A stretch of DNA of 64,000 nucleotides from Phenylobacterium sp. (GCA_018001015.1 JAGNIV010000004.1:124001-188000), one strand, 5' to 3'; positions 1 through 9,046 are shown, counted from the stretch's first letter. A program made the numbers and translations. Notes: generated by a model from the letters alone, not told the origin.

Positions 1-2
1 CG

Positions 3-311
3 GAGGGCGTCCTGTTCTACACCATGCCCAATGTCGTGGTGAACATGCAGACGGCCGACGGTCGCGCCACCTTCCTGAAGCTAAAGCTCACCCTGGAAGT
101 CCCCGACCAGGAGACAGTGGACTTGCTGGAGCCCAACATGCCGAGGCTCCAGGACATGTTCCAGACCTTCCTGCGCGAGCTGCGCCCCGAAGATCTGCAG
201 GGCAGCCAGGGGTCCTACCAGCTGCGGATGGAGATCCTGCGGCGGGTAAACCTTGTGATCGCCCCGTCAAAAGTAAATGCCGTCCTCATTGAGGAGATGT
301 TGATCAACTAG
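3..311 (+). CDS. fliL: Flagellar basal body protein FliL, C-terminal part
   Basis: The reading frame is open from the window edge, so the N-terminal membrane anchor lies outside. About 102 residues remain. The visible part has the FliL core: a YTMPNVVVNM strand, an LKLKLTLEV strand, and the terminal segment ending in VLIEEMLIN. FliL is a single-pass inner membrane protein that surrounds the stator of the flagellar motor and supports torque and stator stability. fliM follows after 25 bases in the same direction, the usual fliL-fliM order in alphaproteobacteria. The ATG at position 24 is internal and not the true start. Confidence 0.9.
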   Translation, partial: EGVLFYTMPNVVVNMQTADGRATFLKLKLTLEVPDQETVDLLEPNMPRLQDMFQTFLRELRPEDLQGSQGSYQLRMEILRRVNLVIAPSKVNAVLIEEMLIN

Positions 312-336
312 GGCCTATCCCTGGTCGACGTATCCC

Positions 337-1404
337 ATGGACGAAGAACTCGAAAACCAGAACGCCGCCGAGGGCGAGGATTGGGCTGACACGGAGCAAT
401 CCGGCGACAGCATGATCGGCTCTGAGCGCATCCTCAATCAGGATGAGATCGACAGCCTGCTGGGCTTCGATCTCTCCGATGAGGAGGCGGCTGAGCGCTC
501 GGGCATTCGCGCGATCATCAACTCGGCGCTCGTCTCGTACGAACGCCTGCCGATGCTGGAAATCGTCTTCGACCGCCTGGTGCGGTACATGACGACCAGC
601 CTGCGGAACTTCACCTCCGACAACGTCGAGGTCAGTCTCGACAACATCTCCTCGATCCGGTTCGGCGACTATCTGAATTCGATCCCCCTGCCGGCCATCC
701 TGTCGGTGTTCAAGGCGGAGGAGTTGGAGAACTACGGTCTGCTGACCGTCGACTCCAACCTGATCTATTCCATCGTCGACGTGCTGCTGGGCGGACGTCG
801 CGGCACCGCGGCCATGCGCATCGAGGGCCGCCCCTACACCACCATCGAACGCGTGCTCGTGCAGCGGATGGTCGAGGTGGTGCTGGCCGACGCCAAACTC
901 GCCTTCGAGCCCCTGACCCCGGTGACCTTCACCCTGGACCGCCTGGAGACCAACCCGCGTTTCGCCGCCATCGCCCGACCGCCGAACGCCGCGATCCTGG
1001 TCAAGCTGCGGGTGGACATGGAAGATCGCGGCGGCCGCATCGAACTGCTGCTGCCCTACGCCACTCTCGAACCGATCCGGAAGATGCTGCTGCAGCAGTT
1101 CATGGGTGAGAAGTTCGGCCGCGACAACATCTGGGAAGGCCACTTGGCCACCGAGCTCTGGACCACCCAGATGGAAGTCCGAGCCGTCCTGGATGAGCAG
1201 CAGATCAGCCTGAAAGAGGTGCTGAACCTCGAGGTCGGCCAGACCATCATGCTCAACGCCACCCCCGACAGCCTTATCGAGCTGCGGGCCGGAACCATCC
1301 CACTCACCCGGGGCCGCATGGGCCGCCGCAATCATCACATCGCCGTTCGTGTGGAGGCGCCGCTGACGCCCCACGCGCGGCGCGCCATTCAGAGTCTGAA
1401 ATGA
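337..1404 (+). CDS. fliM: Flagellar motor switch protein FliM
   Basis: 355 residues, a normal length. FliM forms the middle of the C ring, binds phosphorylated CheY and controls switching. The N-terminal CheY-binding segment LNQDEIDSLL is at residues 33-42, the CheC-like middle domain follows (LLGG at about 150-153), and the C-terminal SpoA/FliN-like domain covers about 275-345. It lies between fliL and the DUF6468 gene, whose ATG overlaps the fliM stop (ATGA), so the genes are translationally coupled. Confidence 0.97.
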   Translation: MDEELENQNAAEGEDWADTEQSGDSMIGSERILNQDEIDSLLGFDLSDEEAAERSGIRAIINSALVSYERLPMLEIVFDRLVRYMTTSLRNFTSDNVEVSLDNISSIRFGDYLNSIPLPAILSVFKAEELENYGLLTVDSNLIYSIVDVLLGGRRGTAAMRIEGRPYTTIERVLVQRMVEVVLADAKLAFEPLTPVTFTLDRLETNPRFAAIARPPNAAILVKLRVDMEDRGGRIELLLPYATLEPIRKMLLQQFMGEKFGRDNIWEGHLATELWTTQMEVRAVLDEQQISLKEVLNLEVGQTIMLNATPDSLIELRAGTIPLTRGRMGRRNHHIAVRVEAPLTPHARRAIQSLK

Positions 1405-2006
1405 GCCTGATCGCCCTTGGGATGAACCTGATGCTTGCTGGCCTGCTGGCCGCCGCCCTGATGATGGGCTTCCGCCTCAACGGTCGGCTCAAGCACCTGC
1501 GCGACAGCCATGATGGCTTCGCCAAGGCCGTGGCCGAGCTGGACGTCGCCGCCGCCCGCGCCGAGCAGGGCCTCGCCGACCTGCGCGCGGCCACCGATGA
1601 AGCCACCGACGCCCTGGCCGACCGCATCGAGAAGGCGCGCGCCCTGACCGCCAAACTGGACCGCCAACTGCAGGGCGCGCCCGCCGCAGCCCCGACCCAT
1701 TCCGACCGCGCCGAACGCATGGATCGTTCTGAGCGCATGGACCGGGCCGAGCGCATGGCGCGGGCCGAGCGCGGCGCGCCGATCCCCTTCCGCCGCGAGG
1801 TGGTCGAGGTGGATGAGGAGGACGTGGCGCGCGTCACACATCGCCTGGGCGCCCTGCTGTCGGCGGCCCGTGAGCCCCGCATCCGTCCGGAACCCGAGCG
1901 GTTCGCCCGTCCCGATATCGCCCCCACGCGCCAACGTCCCCGCTTTGAAGACGACCTGTTCGACGGCCCCACCGATCGCGTGGCCGCCGGTGGAGCCCGC
2001 CGATGA
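1401..2006 (+). CDS. DUF6468-type membrane-anchored flagellar accessory protein (PflI-like)
   Basis: 201 residues. One N-terminal membrane segment (residues about 3-23, LIALGMNLMLAGLLAAALMM) is followed by a coiled-coil-prone region and a proline/arginine-rich tail. Residues 102-125 are four near-identical hexads of type DR(A/S)ERM. Both ends overlap neighbours by ATGA (fliM upstream, MotE-like downstream). In Caulobacter a bitopic protein encoded near fliLM, PflI, helps place the flagellum at the pole. This gene has a matching topology and place, but I cannot prove identity. The call as flagellar accessory rests mainly on context. Confidence 0.6.
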   Translation: MSLIALGMNLMLAGLLAAALMMGFRLNGRLKHLRDSHDGFAKAVAELDVAAARAEQGLADLRAATDEATDALADRIEKARALTAKLDRQLQGAPAAAPTHSDRAERMDRSERMDRAERMARAERGAPIPFRREVVEVDEEDVARVTHRLGALLSAAREPRIRPEPERFARPDIAPTRQRPRFEDDLFDGPTDRVAAGGARR

Positions 2007-2953
2007 AGAATATCCCTCGCATACTCCCCTTGGTTGGCATCGCCGCCGCCGGGGTCCTGGCGGTCAACGCCATGGCTGGCGCCAGGTCGCTTCCCGAGAT
2101 GTTCTCCGGTGCAAGGGCCTTCGCCGAGGAAGCCGCCAAGCCGCTGAAGGGCAAGAGCGCAGAGGGTGAGGGCGCCAAGACGCCGGACGCCACGGTGGGC
2201 GTCGAAGGCGCGGCTGTCGGCTCGGCCCTCGACGCTTCGTCCCTGTCGCTGGCGCCCAAGCCGCCGCCCGCCGTCTGCGCCCCCACCGCCGCCGAACTGG
2301 CCAAGGAAGCCGGCCTGTCGCCCGCCGAACTGCAGATCCTGCAGAGCCTCGGCTCGCGCCGGGGGCAGTTGGACAAGCGCGAAGAGGACCTGGACGTTCA
2401 GCTCGCCCTGCTGGCCGCCGCCGAGGCCAAGCTCGACGCCAAGGTGAAGACCCTCACCGGGCTGAAGGGCGACATGCAGGCTCTGCTGAACCAGGCCGAT
2501 GGCAAGGAGCAGGCCGAGGTTGACCGCTTGGTGAAGGTCTTCGAGGGCATGAAGGCGAAGGACGCCGCGCCCCGCATGGTCATGCTGGACGACTCCGTGC
2601 GCCTGCCCATCGCGGGAAAGATGAAGGAACGCGCGCTGTCGGCCATCCTGGCCGCCATGCCGCCGGCCGAGGCCAAGCGCCTGACCGAAAGCCTGTCGCG
2701 CCGCTTCGCCGACGCCCGCAAGGTCGCCGCCTCCGCCGAGGGGGCTGCGTCCAACGCCGCGGCCAATGCGGCAGCGCCGAAACAGGCCTCGATCGACCCC
2801 ACTGCCGAACCGGCTCCGGCCGCAAAGGCCGCGCCGAAGAAGGTGGCGGCCCGCAAGCCCGCACCGAAGAAGGCGCCGGTGAAGCAGGCCGCCGCAGCCC
2901 CCGCTCCGTCGCCCGCCGCGCCGGCCGCGGCGGCTCCGCCGACAGCCGGCTAG
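2003..2953 (+). CDS. MotE-like flagellar protein (MgtE_N-type domain)
   Basis: 316 residues. It starts with an N-terminal signal anchor (residues about 5-25), then a long charged coiled coil (about 110-180), then a segment resembling the MgtE N-terminal/MotE fold (about 190-250, with ILAAMPPAEAKRLTE). The last 60 residues are alanine, lysine and proline rich, a low-complexity periplasmic or linker tail. MotE-type proteins in alphaproteobacteria are chaperones or partners of the flagellar stator. The start overlaps the preceding stop (ATGA), and the next gene begins 4 bases after the stop, so it is in the fliLM operon. Confidence 0.7.
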   Translation: MKNIPRILPLVGIAAAGVLAVNAMAGARSLPEMFSGARAFAEEAAKPLKGKSAEGEGAKTPDATVGVEGAAVGSALDASSLSLAPKPPPAVCAPTAAELAKEAGLSPAELQILQSLGSRRGQLDKREEDLDVQLALLAAAEAKLDAKVKTLTGLKGDMQALLNQADGKEQAEVDRLVKVFEGMKAKDAAPRMVMLDDSVRLPIAGKMKERALSAILAAMPPAEAKRLTESLSRRFADARKVAASAEGAASNAAANAAAPKQASIDPTAEPAPAAKAAPKKVAARKPAPKKAPVKQAAAAPAPSPAAPAAAAPPTAG

Positions 2954-2957
2954 TCCA

Positions 2958-5891
2958 TTGAGCCTGCGTCAGGCCCTTCACTCCAGCGTCGCGGCGATCT
3001 GCATCGTCGGCGTGATCGCGCCCGCGGGCGCGGCCGCGCCAACGACCCCTCAGGTCGCGCCGCGGAGCCCGCTGGACGTGCGTGTCGCCCGGTCCCGCGA
3101 CTTCTCGCGGATCGAACTGCAATGGGCGGGTGGCGCGCGGGCCATCACCAAGCGCGACGGCCAGGTCCTGACCCTGAAGTTCAACCGGGACGCCAATCCC
3201 GACATCACCCGCCTGCGGGTTGATCCTCCAAGGTGGCTGAAGACCGCCGAGGCGCGCCACTCTGGTGGTGGGCTGGAACTGATCCTGACCCTGGACGAGA
3301 ACGCCGAGGCGAAGGTCGGGAACGCCGATGGCGCCACCTATATCAACCTCTTCGAACGTCCGCCGCCGCCAGAGACCAGCCTCGCCGAGACCGCGGGGCC
3401 GATCACCGCGCCCGAGCCGCCGCGTCCTGATCCGACGCCCGCCAGCGGGGTCGTGGCGATGGACGCCAAGCTGGTCAACGGCCAGGTCCTGCTGACCTTC
3501 CCCTGGGCCAATCCGAACGGCGCGGCGGTGTTCCGGCGGGGTGACGCGATCTGGGTGGTGTTCGATGCGCCGGCCGACCTCGACGTCTCCAAGGCCCCTC
3601 GGGGCCTTCGCCAGTTTTCGAAGGTGCAGAGCTTCAAGGGGGCGGACTATTCGGCCGTCCGCATCGCTGCGCCGAAGGGCACGCCCTTCTTCGCCTCGGC
3701 GCAGGGCGCGACCTGGACTGTGGCCATCGGCCCCGGCGCTCAGAACCAGAGCAGCCAAGTCCGCATCGTCCGCGACGATATCGGCGGACCCGCGGCGCTG
3801 AAGGCCGTGGTCTCCGGCGCCACCCGGACGCTGCAGGTGGGCGACCCCATCGTCGGGGATACCCTGTCGGTGGTGACCGCGCTCGGCCCCGCCAAGGGCG
3901 TGCCCAGCCGCCGCGAATACGTGCAGATGGCGGTCCTGCCATCGGCTCAGGGGCTGGCGCTGGAATCCTATGTCGAGGACCTGAATCTCAGCCACCAGGG
4001 CGACCTGGTGCAGATCGGCCGACCGGCGGGTCTGACCCTCTCGCCGGCTTCGGCCGGTGTCGAGCGGGCAGAAGCCGATCTCGGGGCCCCGCAGCCGGCC
4101 GGGATGCCGGCCATGATCGACTACGCCAACTGGCCCAAGACCGGCCCCGGCGGCTTCCTGGTCCGCTACAATTCCCTGCTCAACGCCTCCATGGAGGAGG
4201 CCGGCAAGGGCCGCGACGCGCCTGTGGCCGCGCGCATGGCCCTGGCCCGCTTCCTGGTGGGCTCGGAACTCTCCTTCGAGGCCATCGGGGTGCTTAACGA
4301 CACCGCCCGTACGCACCAGGATCTGCTGGATGATCCGGAGTTCCGCGGCCTGCGCGGCATCGCCCGGGTCATGGCCCGGCGCTACAAGGAGGCGGAGGCT
4401 GACTTCTCCGCTCCGATCCTGGCCGACGATCCGTCAGCCGCCCTATGGCGCTCCTACATCGCCGCCCAACTGGCGCAGTGGCCCGAGGCGCGCAGCCAGT
4501 TCGCCGCCGGGGCCGAGGCCTTCGATCAGTTCTCCCCCACCTGGAAGGCCCGGTTCGCTCGCGCCGACGCCGAGGCCGCCTTGGCGCTGGGCGACATCGA
4601 TGGCGCCGACGCCCGCATCAAGCTGGCCCTGATGGATCGAACCGCGCCGCTGGAGGAATTGGCGACCCGGCTGGTCCAGGCGCGTGTCGTGGAAGCCCAG
4701 GGCCATCCGGACCGGGCCCTGCGCATCTATGCCGCCGTCACCAGCGCGCCGGTGGAGTCACTCTCGGCGCCCGCCCTGTTGCGCGCCACCCAAATCCGCC
4801 TGGCGTCGGGAAAGATCACCCCGGTTCAGGCCGCCGACGTGTTCGATGGCCTACGCTATCGCTGGCGTGGCGACTCCACCGAATTGGAGACCATCCGAGC
4901 GCTTGGGCAGCTCTATCTGGACCAGGGCCGTTACCGCGAGGCGCTGGAGGCGCTGCGGTCGGCGGGCCAGCGGCTGCCGGACCTACCCGAAGCCCTGCAA
5001 CTGCAGAATGATCTGGCGGGCGCCTTCCGCGGCCTGTTCCTCAGCGGCGTCGCCGATGGCCTGGAGCCGATCCAGGCGCTCGCCCTCTTCTACGACTTCA
5101 AGGAACTCACGCCCCTGGGCGCCGACGGTGACCAGATGGTGCGCAAGCTGGTCCGCCGGCTGGTGGACGTCGATCTGCTGGACCAAGCCGCCGATCTCCT
5201 GAAGTACCAGGCTGACAATCGCCTGGACGGGGTGCCCCGCGCCCAGGTGGCCACAGACCTGGCCGTCATCTACCTGATGGACCGCAAACCGGAGAAGGCG
5301 CTGCAGGCTATCAACAGCTCGCGCACCACCATCCTGCCCACCTCGCTGAACGTCGAGCGCCGCCTGGTGGAGGCGCGCGCCCTGATGAACCTCGGCCGCC
5401 TTGATGCGGCCCTGGAGGTTATCGAGCGCGACACCTCGCGAGAGGGCGCGGACCTGCGCGCCGAGGTGGTCTGGAAGAAGAAGGACTGGGCCGGCGCCGG
5501 CATCCTGTTCGAGAAATCCCTCGCCGACCGTTGGAAGTACCCAGGTCCGCTCGCGGCCGAGGATGAGGGCAAGCTGCTCCGTGCCGGCGTCGCCTACAGT
5601 CTGGCGGGTGACGATGGCGCCCTGTCGCGCCTGCGGGAACGCTACCAGGGCTTCGCTGACCAGGCCCGCAACCCCGACGCCCTGCGCGTTGCGCTGTCAG
5701 GCGTGCAGGAGGGGCGGCTCGGCGTCGCCGACTTTGGCCGCATCAGCGCCGACAACGAGGCCTTCGCCGGCTGGGTGGCCAAGATGAAGGTGAGGTTCCG
5801 CGAGCGTCCCGCGCCGGTGGGCCTGCGCACCGCCGCCGCGCCGACACCCGCCAAGACGGCTCAGGCTGGGGCTGCCACGCCGAAGGGCTAA
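2958..5891 (+). CDS. Large exported TPR-type protein in the fliLM operon
   Basis: 977 residues. It opens at a TTG, chosen because a signal peptide begins immediately (hydrophobic stretch about 10-25, then AAAP). The first 370 residues are beta-rich with AMIN-like character (LDVRVARSRDFSRIELQW). From about 400 to 920 the protein is a chain of TPR-like helix pairs. A short alanine/proline tail ends it. No catalytic motif is seen. Its position directly behind fliL-fliM-MotE suggests a periplasmic scaffold for the flagellum, but that is inference. Its stop abuts the fliP stop of the opposite strand with no gap. Confidence 0.75.
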   Translation: MSLRQALHSSVAAICIVGVIAPAGAAAPTTPQVAPRSPLDVRVARSRDFSRIELQWAGGARAITKRDGQVLTLKFNRDANPDITRLRVDPPRWLKTAEARHSGGGLELILTLDENAEAKVGNADGATYINLFERPPPPETSLAETAGPITAPEPPRPDPTPASGVVAMDAKLVNGQVLLTFPWANPNGAAVFRRGDAIWVVFDAPADLDVSKAPRGLRQFSKVQSFKGADYSAVRIAAPKGTPFFASAQGATWTVAIGPGAQNQSSQVRIVRDDIGGPAALKAVVSGATRTLQVGDPIVGDTLSVVTALGPAKGVPSRREYVQMAVLPSAQGLALESYVEDLNLSHQGDLVQIGRPAGLTLSPASAGVERAEADLGAPQPAGMPAMIDYANWPKTGPGGFLVRYNSLLNASMEEAGKGRDAPVAARMALARFLVGSELSFEAIGVLNDTARTHQDLLDDPEFRGLRGIARVMARRYKEAEADFSAPILADDPSAALWRSYIAAQLAQWPEARSQFAAGAEAFDQFSPTWKARFARADAEAALALGDIDGADARIKLALMDRTAPLEELATRLVQARVVEAQGHPDRALRIYAAVTSAPVESLSAPALLRATQIRLASGKITPVQAADVFDGLRYRWRGDSTELETIRALGQLYLDQGRYREALEALRSAGQRLPDLPEALQLQNDLAGAFRGLFLSGVADGLEPIQALALFYDFKELTPLGADGDQMVRKLVRRLVDVDLLDQAADLLKYQADNRLDGVPRAQVATDLAVIYLMDRKPEKALQAINSSRTTILPTSLNVERRLVEARALMNLGRLDAALEVIERDTSREGADLRAEVVWKKKDWAGAGILFEKSLADRWKYPGPLAAEDEGKLLRAGVAYSLAGDDGALSRLRERYQGFADQARNPDALRVALSGVQEGRLGVADFGRISADNEAFAGWVAKMKVRFRERPAPVGLRTAAAPTPAKTAQAGAATPKG

Positions 5892-6689
5892 TTAGCCGCC
5901 GCCGGCCCCGCGCTGGAAACTCTCCACCAGACTGCCCGCCACCAGCCGCCAGCCGTCCACCAGGACGAAGAAGATCAGCTTGAAGGGCAGGGACACCACC
6001 ACCGGCGGCAGCATCATCATACCCATGCTCATCAGCACGCTGGCCACCACCAGGTCGATCACCAGGAAGGGGATGAAGAGCAAGAAGCCGATCTCGAAGG
6101 CGCGTTTCAGCTCCGAGATCATGAAGGCGGGGGTGACCACGCGGATGGGGATTTCCTGCAAGTTCCGCGGTCGCTCGATCTTGGAGAGCCGCACGAAGAG
6201 GGCCAGATCCTCGCGATCCACCTGGGTGAGCATGAAGGTCTTCAAGGGTTCGCTGGCGGCGTCGAAGGCCTGGGGCAGCTCGATCTGCTGCTCGAGCAAC
6301 GGCTTGATCCCCTCGTCATAGGATTTCTGCATCGTCGGGCCCATGACGATGGCCGAGAGGAAGATGGCCAGGCTGATGATCACCGCATTGGGCGGGCTCT
6401 GCTGCAGGCCCAGCGCCGTGCGCAGCAGGGACAGGACCACCACGATCCGCACGAAGGAGGTGGTCATGATGACGATGGAGGGCGCCAACGACAGGACCGT
6501 CAGCAGGCCCATCAACTGGACGACCCGCTCGGTGAGCCCCGCCCCGGTGCCCAGATTGATGTTCACCGCCTGGGCCAGGGCCGTGGCGGGAAGGATCAGG
6601 CTGCCCAGGGTGATCAGGGCCGACAGCAGGAAGGCGCGGCGCCAGTCCTCGGCGCGCAGGGCGGTGATGGATTTCAGCATCGCGACCAT
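5892..6689 (-). CDS. fliP: Flagellar type III export protein FliP
   Basis: 265 residues with a cleavable-type N-terminus, a second hydrophobic segment and the FliP core (SLAPSIVIMTTSFVRIVVVL, then MGPTMQKSYDEGIKPL and the C-terminal membrane pair with VASVLMSMGMMMLPP). FliP with FliQ and FliR forms the export gate of the flagellar type III apparatus. The ATG overlaps the fliO stop by one base (TGATG), indicating coupled translation. fliQ and fliR are on the other strand 4 kb away. Confidence 0.97.
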   Translation of the reverse strand: MVAMLKSITALRAEDWRRAFLLSALITLGSLILPATALAQAVNINLGTGAGLTERVVQLMGLLTVLSLAPSIVIMTTSFVRIVVVLSLLRTALGLQQSPPNAVIISLAIFLSAIVMGPTMQKSYDEGIKPLLEQQIELPQAFDAASEPLKTFMLTQVDREDLALFVRLSKIERPRNLQEIPIRVVTPAFMISELKRAFEIGFLLFIPFLVIDLVVASVLMSMGMMMLPPVVVSLPFKLIFFVLVDGWRLVAGSLVESFQRGAGGG

Positions 6690-6964
6690 CAGGCGCGGCC
6701 CTTCTTCACGGGCGGAAGGACCTGGCCCTCGCCCAGCAGCAAAAGTCGCTCCTCCCCATCGCAGGAGATCAAGACCAGGCGCCGCGCGGGGTCGAGCACA
6801 AGGCTCTCCACCACCGCAAGCCGGCGTTCCTTTCGGCCTGTGGCGGCGGTGAAGCGCGCCATGGCTTCGGGTCCGAAGCGGCGCAGGGCCACGGCGCCCA
6901 GGCCCACGAGTCCCAGGGTGATGGCCAGGGCGAACACGGCCCGGGCGAAGTTAGCGAGGTCCAT
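6689..6964 (-). CDS. fliO: Flagellar biosynthesis protein FliO
   Basis: 91 residues, a short FliO. One N-terminal membrane segment (residues about 8-27) is followed by a small cytoplasmic domain with the family pattern R-RLAVVESLVLDPARRLVL and a DGEERLLLLG strand. FliO helps assemble the FliP ring. It is the first gene of a two-gene fliO-fliP unit divergent from flgB; the 97-bp gap between them holds a CtrA-type box. Confidence 0.9.
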   Translation of the reverse strand: MDLANFARAVFALAITLGLVGLGAVALRRFGPEAMARFTAATGRKERRLAVVESLVLDPARRLVLISCDGEERLLLLGEGQVLPPVKKGRA

Positions 6965-7031
6965 CGCGATGAGACGGTGAGGAGGCGGCCGGCCGAAAGC
7001 GCCGGTCAGGGCCAGAAGTGCCGCAAGGGTC

Positions 7032-7046
7032 TTAAGGAGCGATTAA
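7032..7046 (+). promoter_or_regulatory. CtrA-type binding box upstream of flgB
   Basis: TTAA-N7-TTAA is exact here (7032-7035 and 7043-7046) and is followed by CC, matching the CtrA consensus TTAA-N7-TTAAC. It lies only 15 bases before the flgB ATG, in the divergent fliO/flgB gap of a GC-rich genome where TTAA is rare. CtrA activates class II flagellar promoters in Caulobacterales. The close distance means either a very short leader or control in the fliO direction. Confidence 0.65.
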
Positions 7047-7061
7047 CCCTATTTATTCACC

Positions 7062-7496
7062 ATGTTTCCCATGGATATCGGCGACATCCCCCTGTTCTCG
7101 ATGCTGCGCGGTCGGATGGGTTACCTGTCCGAGCGTCAGAAGCTGATCGCCCAGAATGTCGCCAACTCAGACACCCCGGGCTTCTCCCCCAAGGACCTGA
7201 AGCCCTACGATTTCGCCGCCCAGATGAAGGCCGCCAGCGCGGGCGGCGGCGCCGGCAGGATCGCGGTGACCCAGCCGGGCCACATGCTGCCCGTCAGCCA
7301 GCGCAACGGACATGCCAGCACGTTCAAGTCCAAGGTCGCCAAGGACTCCGAGACTACGCTCGACGGCAATTCCGTCGTCCTGGAGGAGGAGATGATGAAG
7401 ATGTCGGACGCCCGCATGAGCTACGAGGCGGCGGTCGGCTTCTACCAGAAGTCCCTCAACCTGTTGCGGATGGCCGCGCGGGCGCCAGGGAAATAG
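7062..7496 (+). CDS. flgB: Flagellar basal-body rod protein FlgB
   Basis: 144 residues. The family signature is clear: SERQKLIAQNVANSDTPGF near residues 24-42 and a C-terminal helix (ARMSYEAAVGFYQKSLNLLR). FlgB forms the proximal rod. ATG 7062 was chosen, with ATG 7071 as an alternative; neither has a good Shine-Dalgarno sequence at normal spacing. flgC follows after 11 bases and fliE after that, the usual flgB-flgC-fliE unit. Confidence 0.97.
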   Translation: MFPMDIGDIPLFSMLRGRMGYLSERQKLIAQNVANSDTPGFSPKDLKPYDFAAQMKAASAGGGAGRIAVTQPGHMLPVSQRNGHASTFKSKVAKDSETTLDGNSVVLEEEMMKMSDARMSYEAAVGFYQKSLNLLRMAARAPGK

Positions 7497-7507
7497 AGGC
7501 GAGATAG

Positions 7508-7927
7508 ATGCCCGACATCAAGCCCGTCAGCGGCGTCGCCCAGGCGATCGCCACCTCCGCCCTTCGCGCCCAGCAGGGCCGCATGCGGATTATCGCCGAG
7601 AACATGGCCAACGCCGGCTCCACCTCGAAGGTCGCCGGCGGCGACCCCTATCGCCGCCAGGCCCCGGTCTTCACCGCGGTCAAGATCGACGGCGGCATGG
7701 GGGTTCGGATGAGCCGGGTCGAGCAGGACATGAGCGACTTCAAGACCGAGTACGACCCCGGCCACCCTTCGGCTGACGCCAAGGGCTACGTGAAGACTCC
7801 TAACGTCAACACCCTGGTCGAGGCCCTGGACATGAAGGAGGCCCAGCGGGCCTACGAAGCCAACCTAAATGTGATCGAGACGGCGCGCGCCATGGAGACG
7901 CGCACCCTCGATCTGCTGAAGCGATAG
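7508..7927 (+). CDS. flgC: Flagellar basal-body rod protein FlgC
   Basis: 139 residues, the normal FlgC length. The N-terminal rod helix contains RMRIIAENMANAGST, and the C-terminus has YVKTPNVNTLVEALDMKEAQ followed by the coiled helix RAYEANLNVIETAR. It builds the proximal rod with FlgB and FlgF. A GAGG-like ribosome site lies just upstream of the ATG, and fliE starts 11 bases after the stop. Confidence 0.97.
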   Translation: MPDIKPVSGVAQAIATSALRAQQGRMRIIAENMANAGSTSKVAGGDPYRRQAPVFTAVKIDGGMGVRMSRVEQDMSDFKTEYDPGHPSADAKGYVKTPNVNTLVEALDMKEAQRAYEANLNVIETARAMETRTLDLLKR

Positions 7928-7938
7928 GATCCTAGGCC

Positions 7939-8247
7939 ATGATGACCGCGCTCGCCGCCGCCCAAGCCTACGCCTCCACCCAAGGGATCGGGGGCGCCAA
8001 GCCGGCCGCCGCATCCGCCGCCGAGGGCGGCCTCGACTTCGGGGCGCTGGTGAAGTCGGCCATGACCGACGCCATGCAGGCCTCCAAGCATGCGGAAAAT
8101 CAGATCAAGGCCAATGTCGCGGGCAAGGCCGAGCTGATCGACGTGGTGACCTCGATCTCGGCGGCCGAGGCCAGCCTGGAGACCGTGATGGCGGTCCGCG
8201 ACCAGGTGATCAGCGCCTATCAGGAAATCATGCGTATGCCGATCTGA
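7939..8247 (+). CDS. fliE: Flagellar hook-basal body complex protein FliE
   Basis: 102 residues. The C-terminal FliE helices are clear: [20 protein letters not shown] and [20 protein letters not shown] ending the protein. FliE links the MS ring and export gate to the rod. In many genomes fliE is followed directly by other flagellar genes; here an ABC importer starts 22 bases downstream in the same direction. Confidence 0.95.
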   Translation: MMTALAAAQAYASTQGIGGAKPAAASAAEGGLDFGALVKSAMTDAMQASKHAENQIKANVAGKAELIDVVTSISAAEASLETVMAVRDQVISAYQEIMRMPI

Positions 8248-8269
8248 CCTTCGTTCGCTAAGGTCGGAC

Positions 8270-9046
8270 ATGCCTCAGACCGCGATCGAACTTTCGGCCA
8301 TCGAGAAGCGCTATGCCGCCCACACCGCCCTGGCGGGGGTGAGCCTTTCCATCGCGCCCGGCGAGTTCGTGGCCCTGGTGGGGCCCTCGGGATCGGGCAA
8401 GACCACCCTGCTCAAGACCATCAACGGACTGGTCGCCCCCGATGCTGGATCGGTGCGGGTGCTGGGGGAGGACGCGGGCGTGGTCCCGGTCCACATCCTG
8501 CGCCGTCGCATCGGCTATGTGTTTCAGGAGATCGGGCTCTTTCCGCATCTGACGGTGGCCGAGAATGTCGCCATCACACCGAGGCTGCTGGGCTGGGAGC
8601 CCGCGCGGATCGCCGCGCGGATCGACAGCCTGCTGGGCCTGGTCGATCTGCCACGCGAGATGGCCAATCGTCTGCCGTCGGCGCTGTCGGGCGGCCAAAG
8701 GCAGAGGGTCGGCGTCGCCCGCGCGCTCGCCGCCGAGCCCAAGATCATGCTGATGGACGAGCCCTTCGGCGCGCTCGATCCAGTGACCCGAGACCAGCTT
8801 GGAACCGACTACCGCGCCCTGCATGAGCAACTGGGCCTGACCACCGTAATGGTCACCCACGACATGAGCGAGGCCGTGCTGCTGGCCGACCGGATCGTGG
8901 TCCTGAAGGCCGGCGTCATCGTCGCCGACGGCGCGCCGGGCCATCTCAGCGCACAGAGCCTGGATCCGGATGTGCGGGCGCTGATGGATGCGCCAAGACG
9001 GCAGGCCGAACGTCTGGCCGCCCGCCTCTCGGAGAGCGCCGCGTGA
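8270..9046 (+). CDS. ABC transporter ATPase, osmoprotectant/betaine (OpuCA/ProV-like) family
   Basis: 258 residues, one ATPase domain without the CBS pair found in OpuCA. Walker A is GPSGSGKTTLLKT (about 39-51), the Q loop is YVFQEIGLFPH, the signature is LSGGQRQRVGVARAL, and Walker B is IMLMDEPFGALD, with the switch histidine in MVTHDMSEA. The pattern FQEIGLFPH...VTRDQLG is typical of quaternary-amine and ergothioneine importers. The stop overlaps the permease GTG start, so they form one importer. It sits between fliE and fliQ, an unusual place for a transporter. Confidence 0.88.
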   Translation: MPQTAIELSAIEKRYAAHTALAGVSLSIAPGEFVALVGPSGSGKTTLLKTINGLVAPDAGSVRVLGEDAGVVPVHILRRRIGYVFQEIGLFPHLTVAENVAITPRLLGWEPARIAARIDSLLGLVDLPREMANRLPSALSGGQRQRVGVARALAAEPKIMLMDEPFGALDPVTRDQLGTDYRALHEQLGLTTVMVTHDMSEAVLLADRIVVLKAGVIVADGAPGHLSAQSLDPDVRALMDAPRRQAERLAARLSESAA

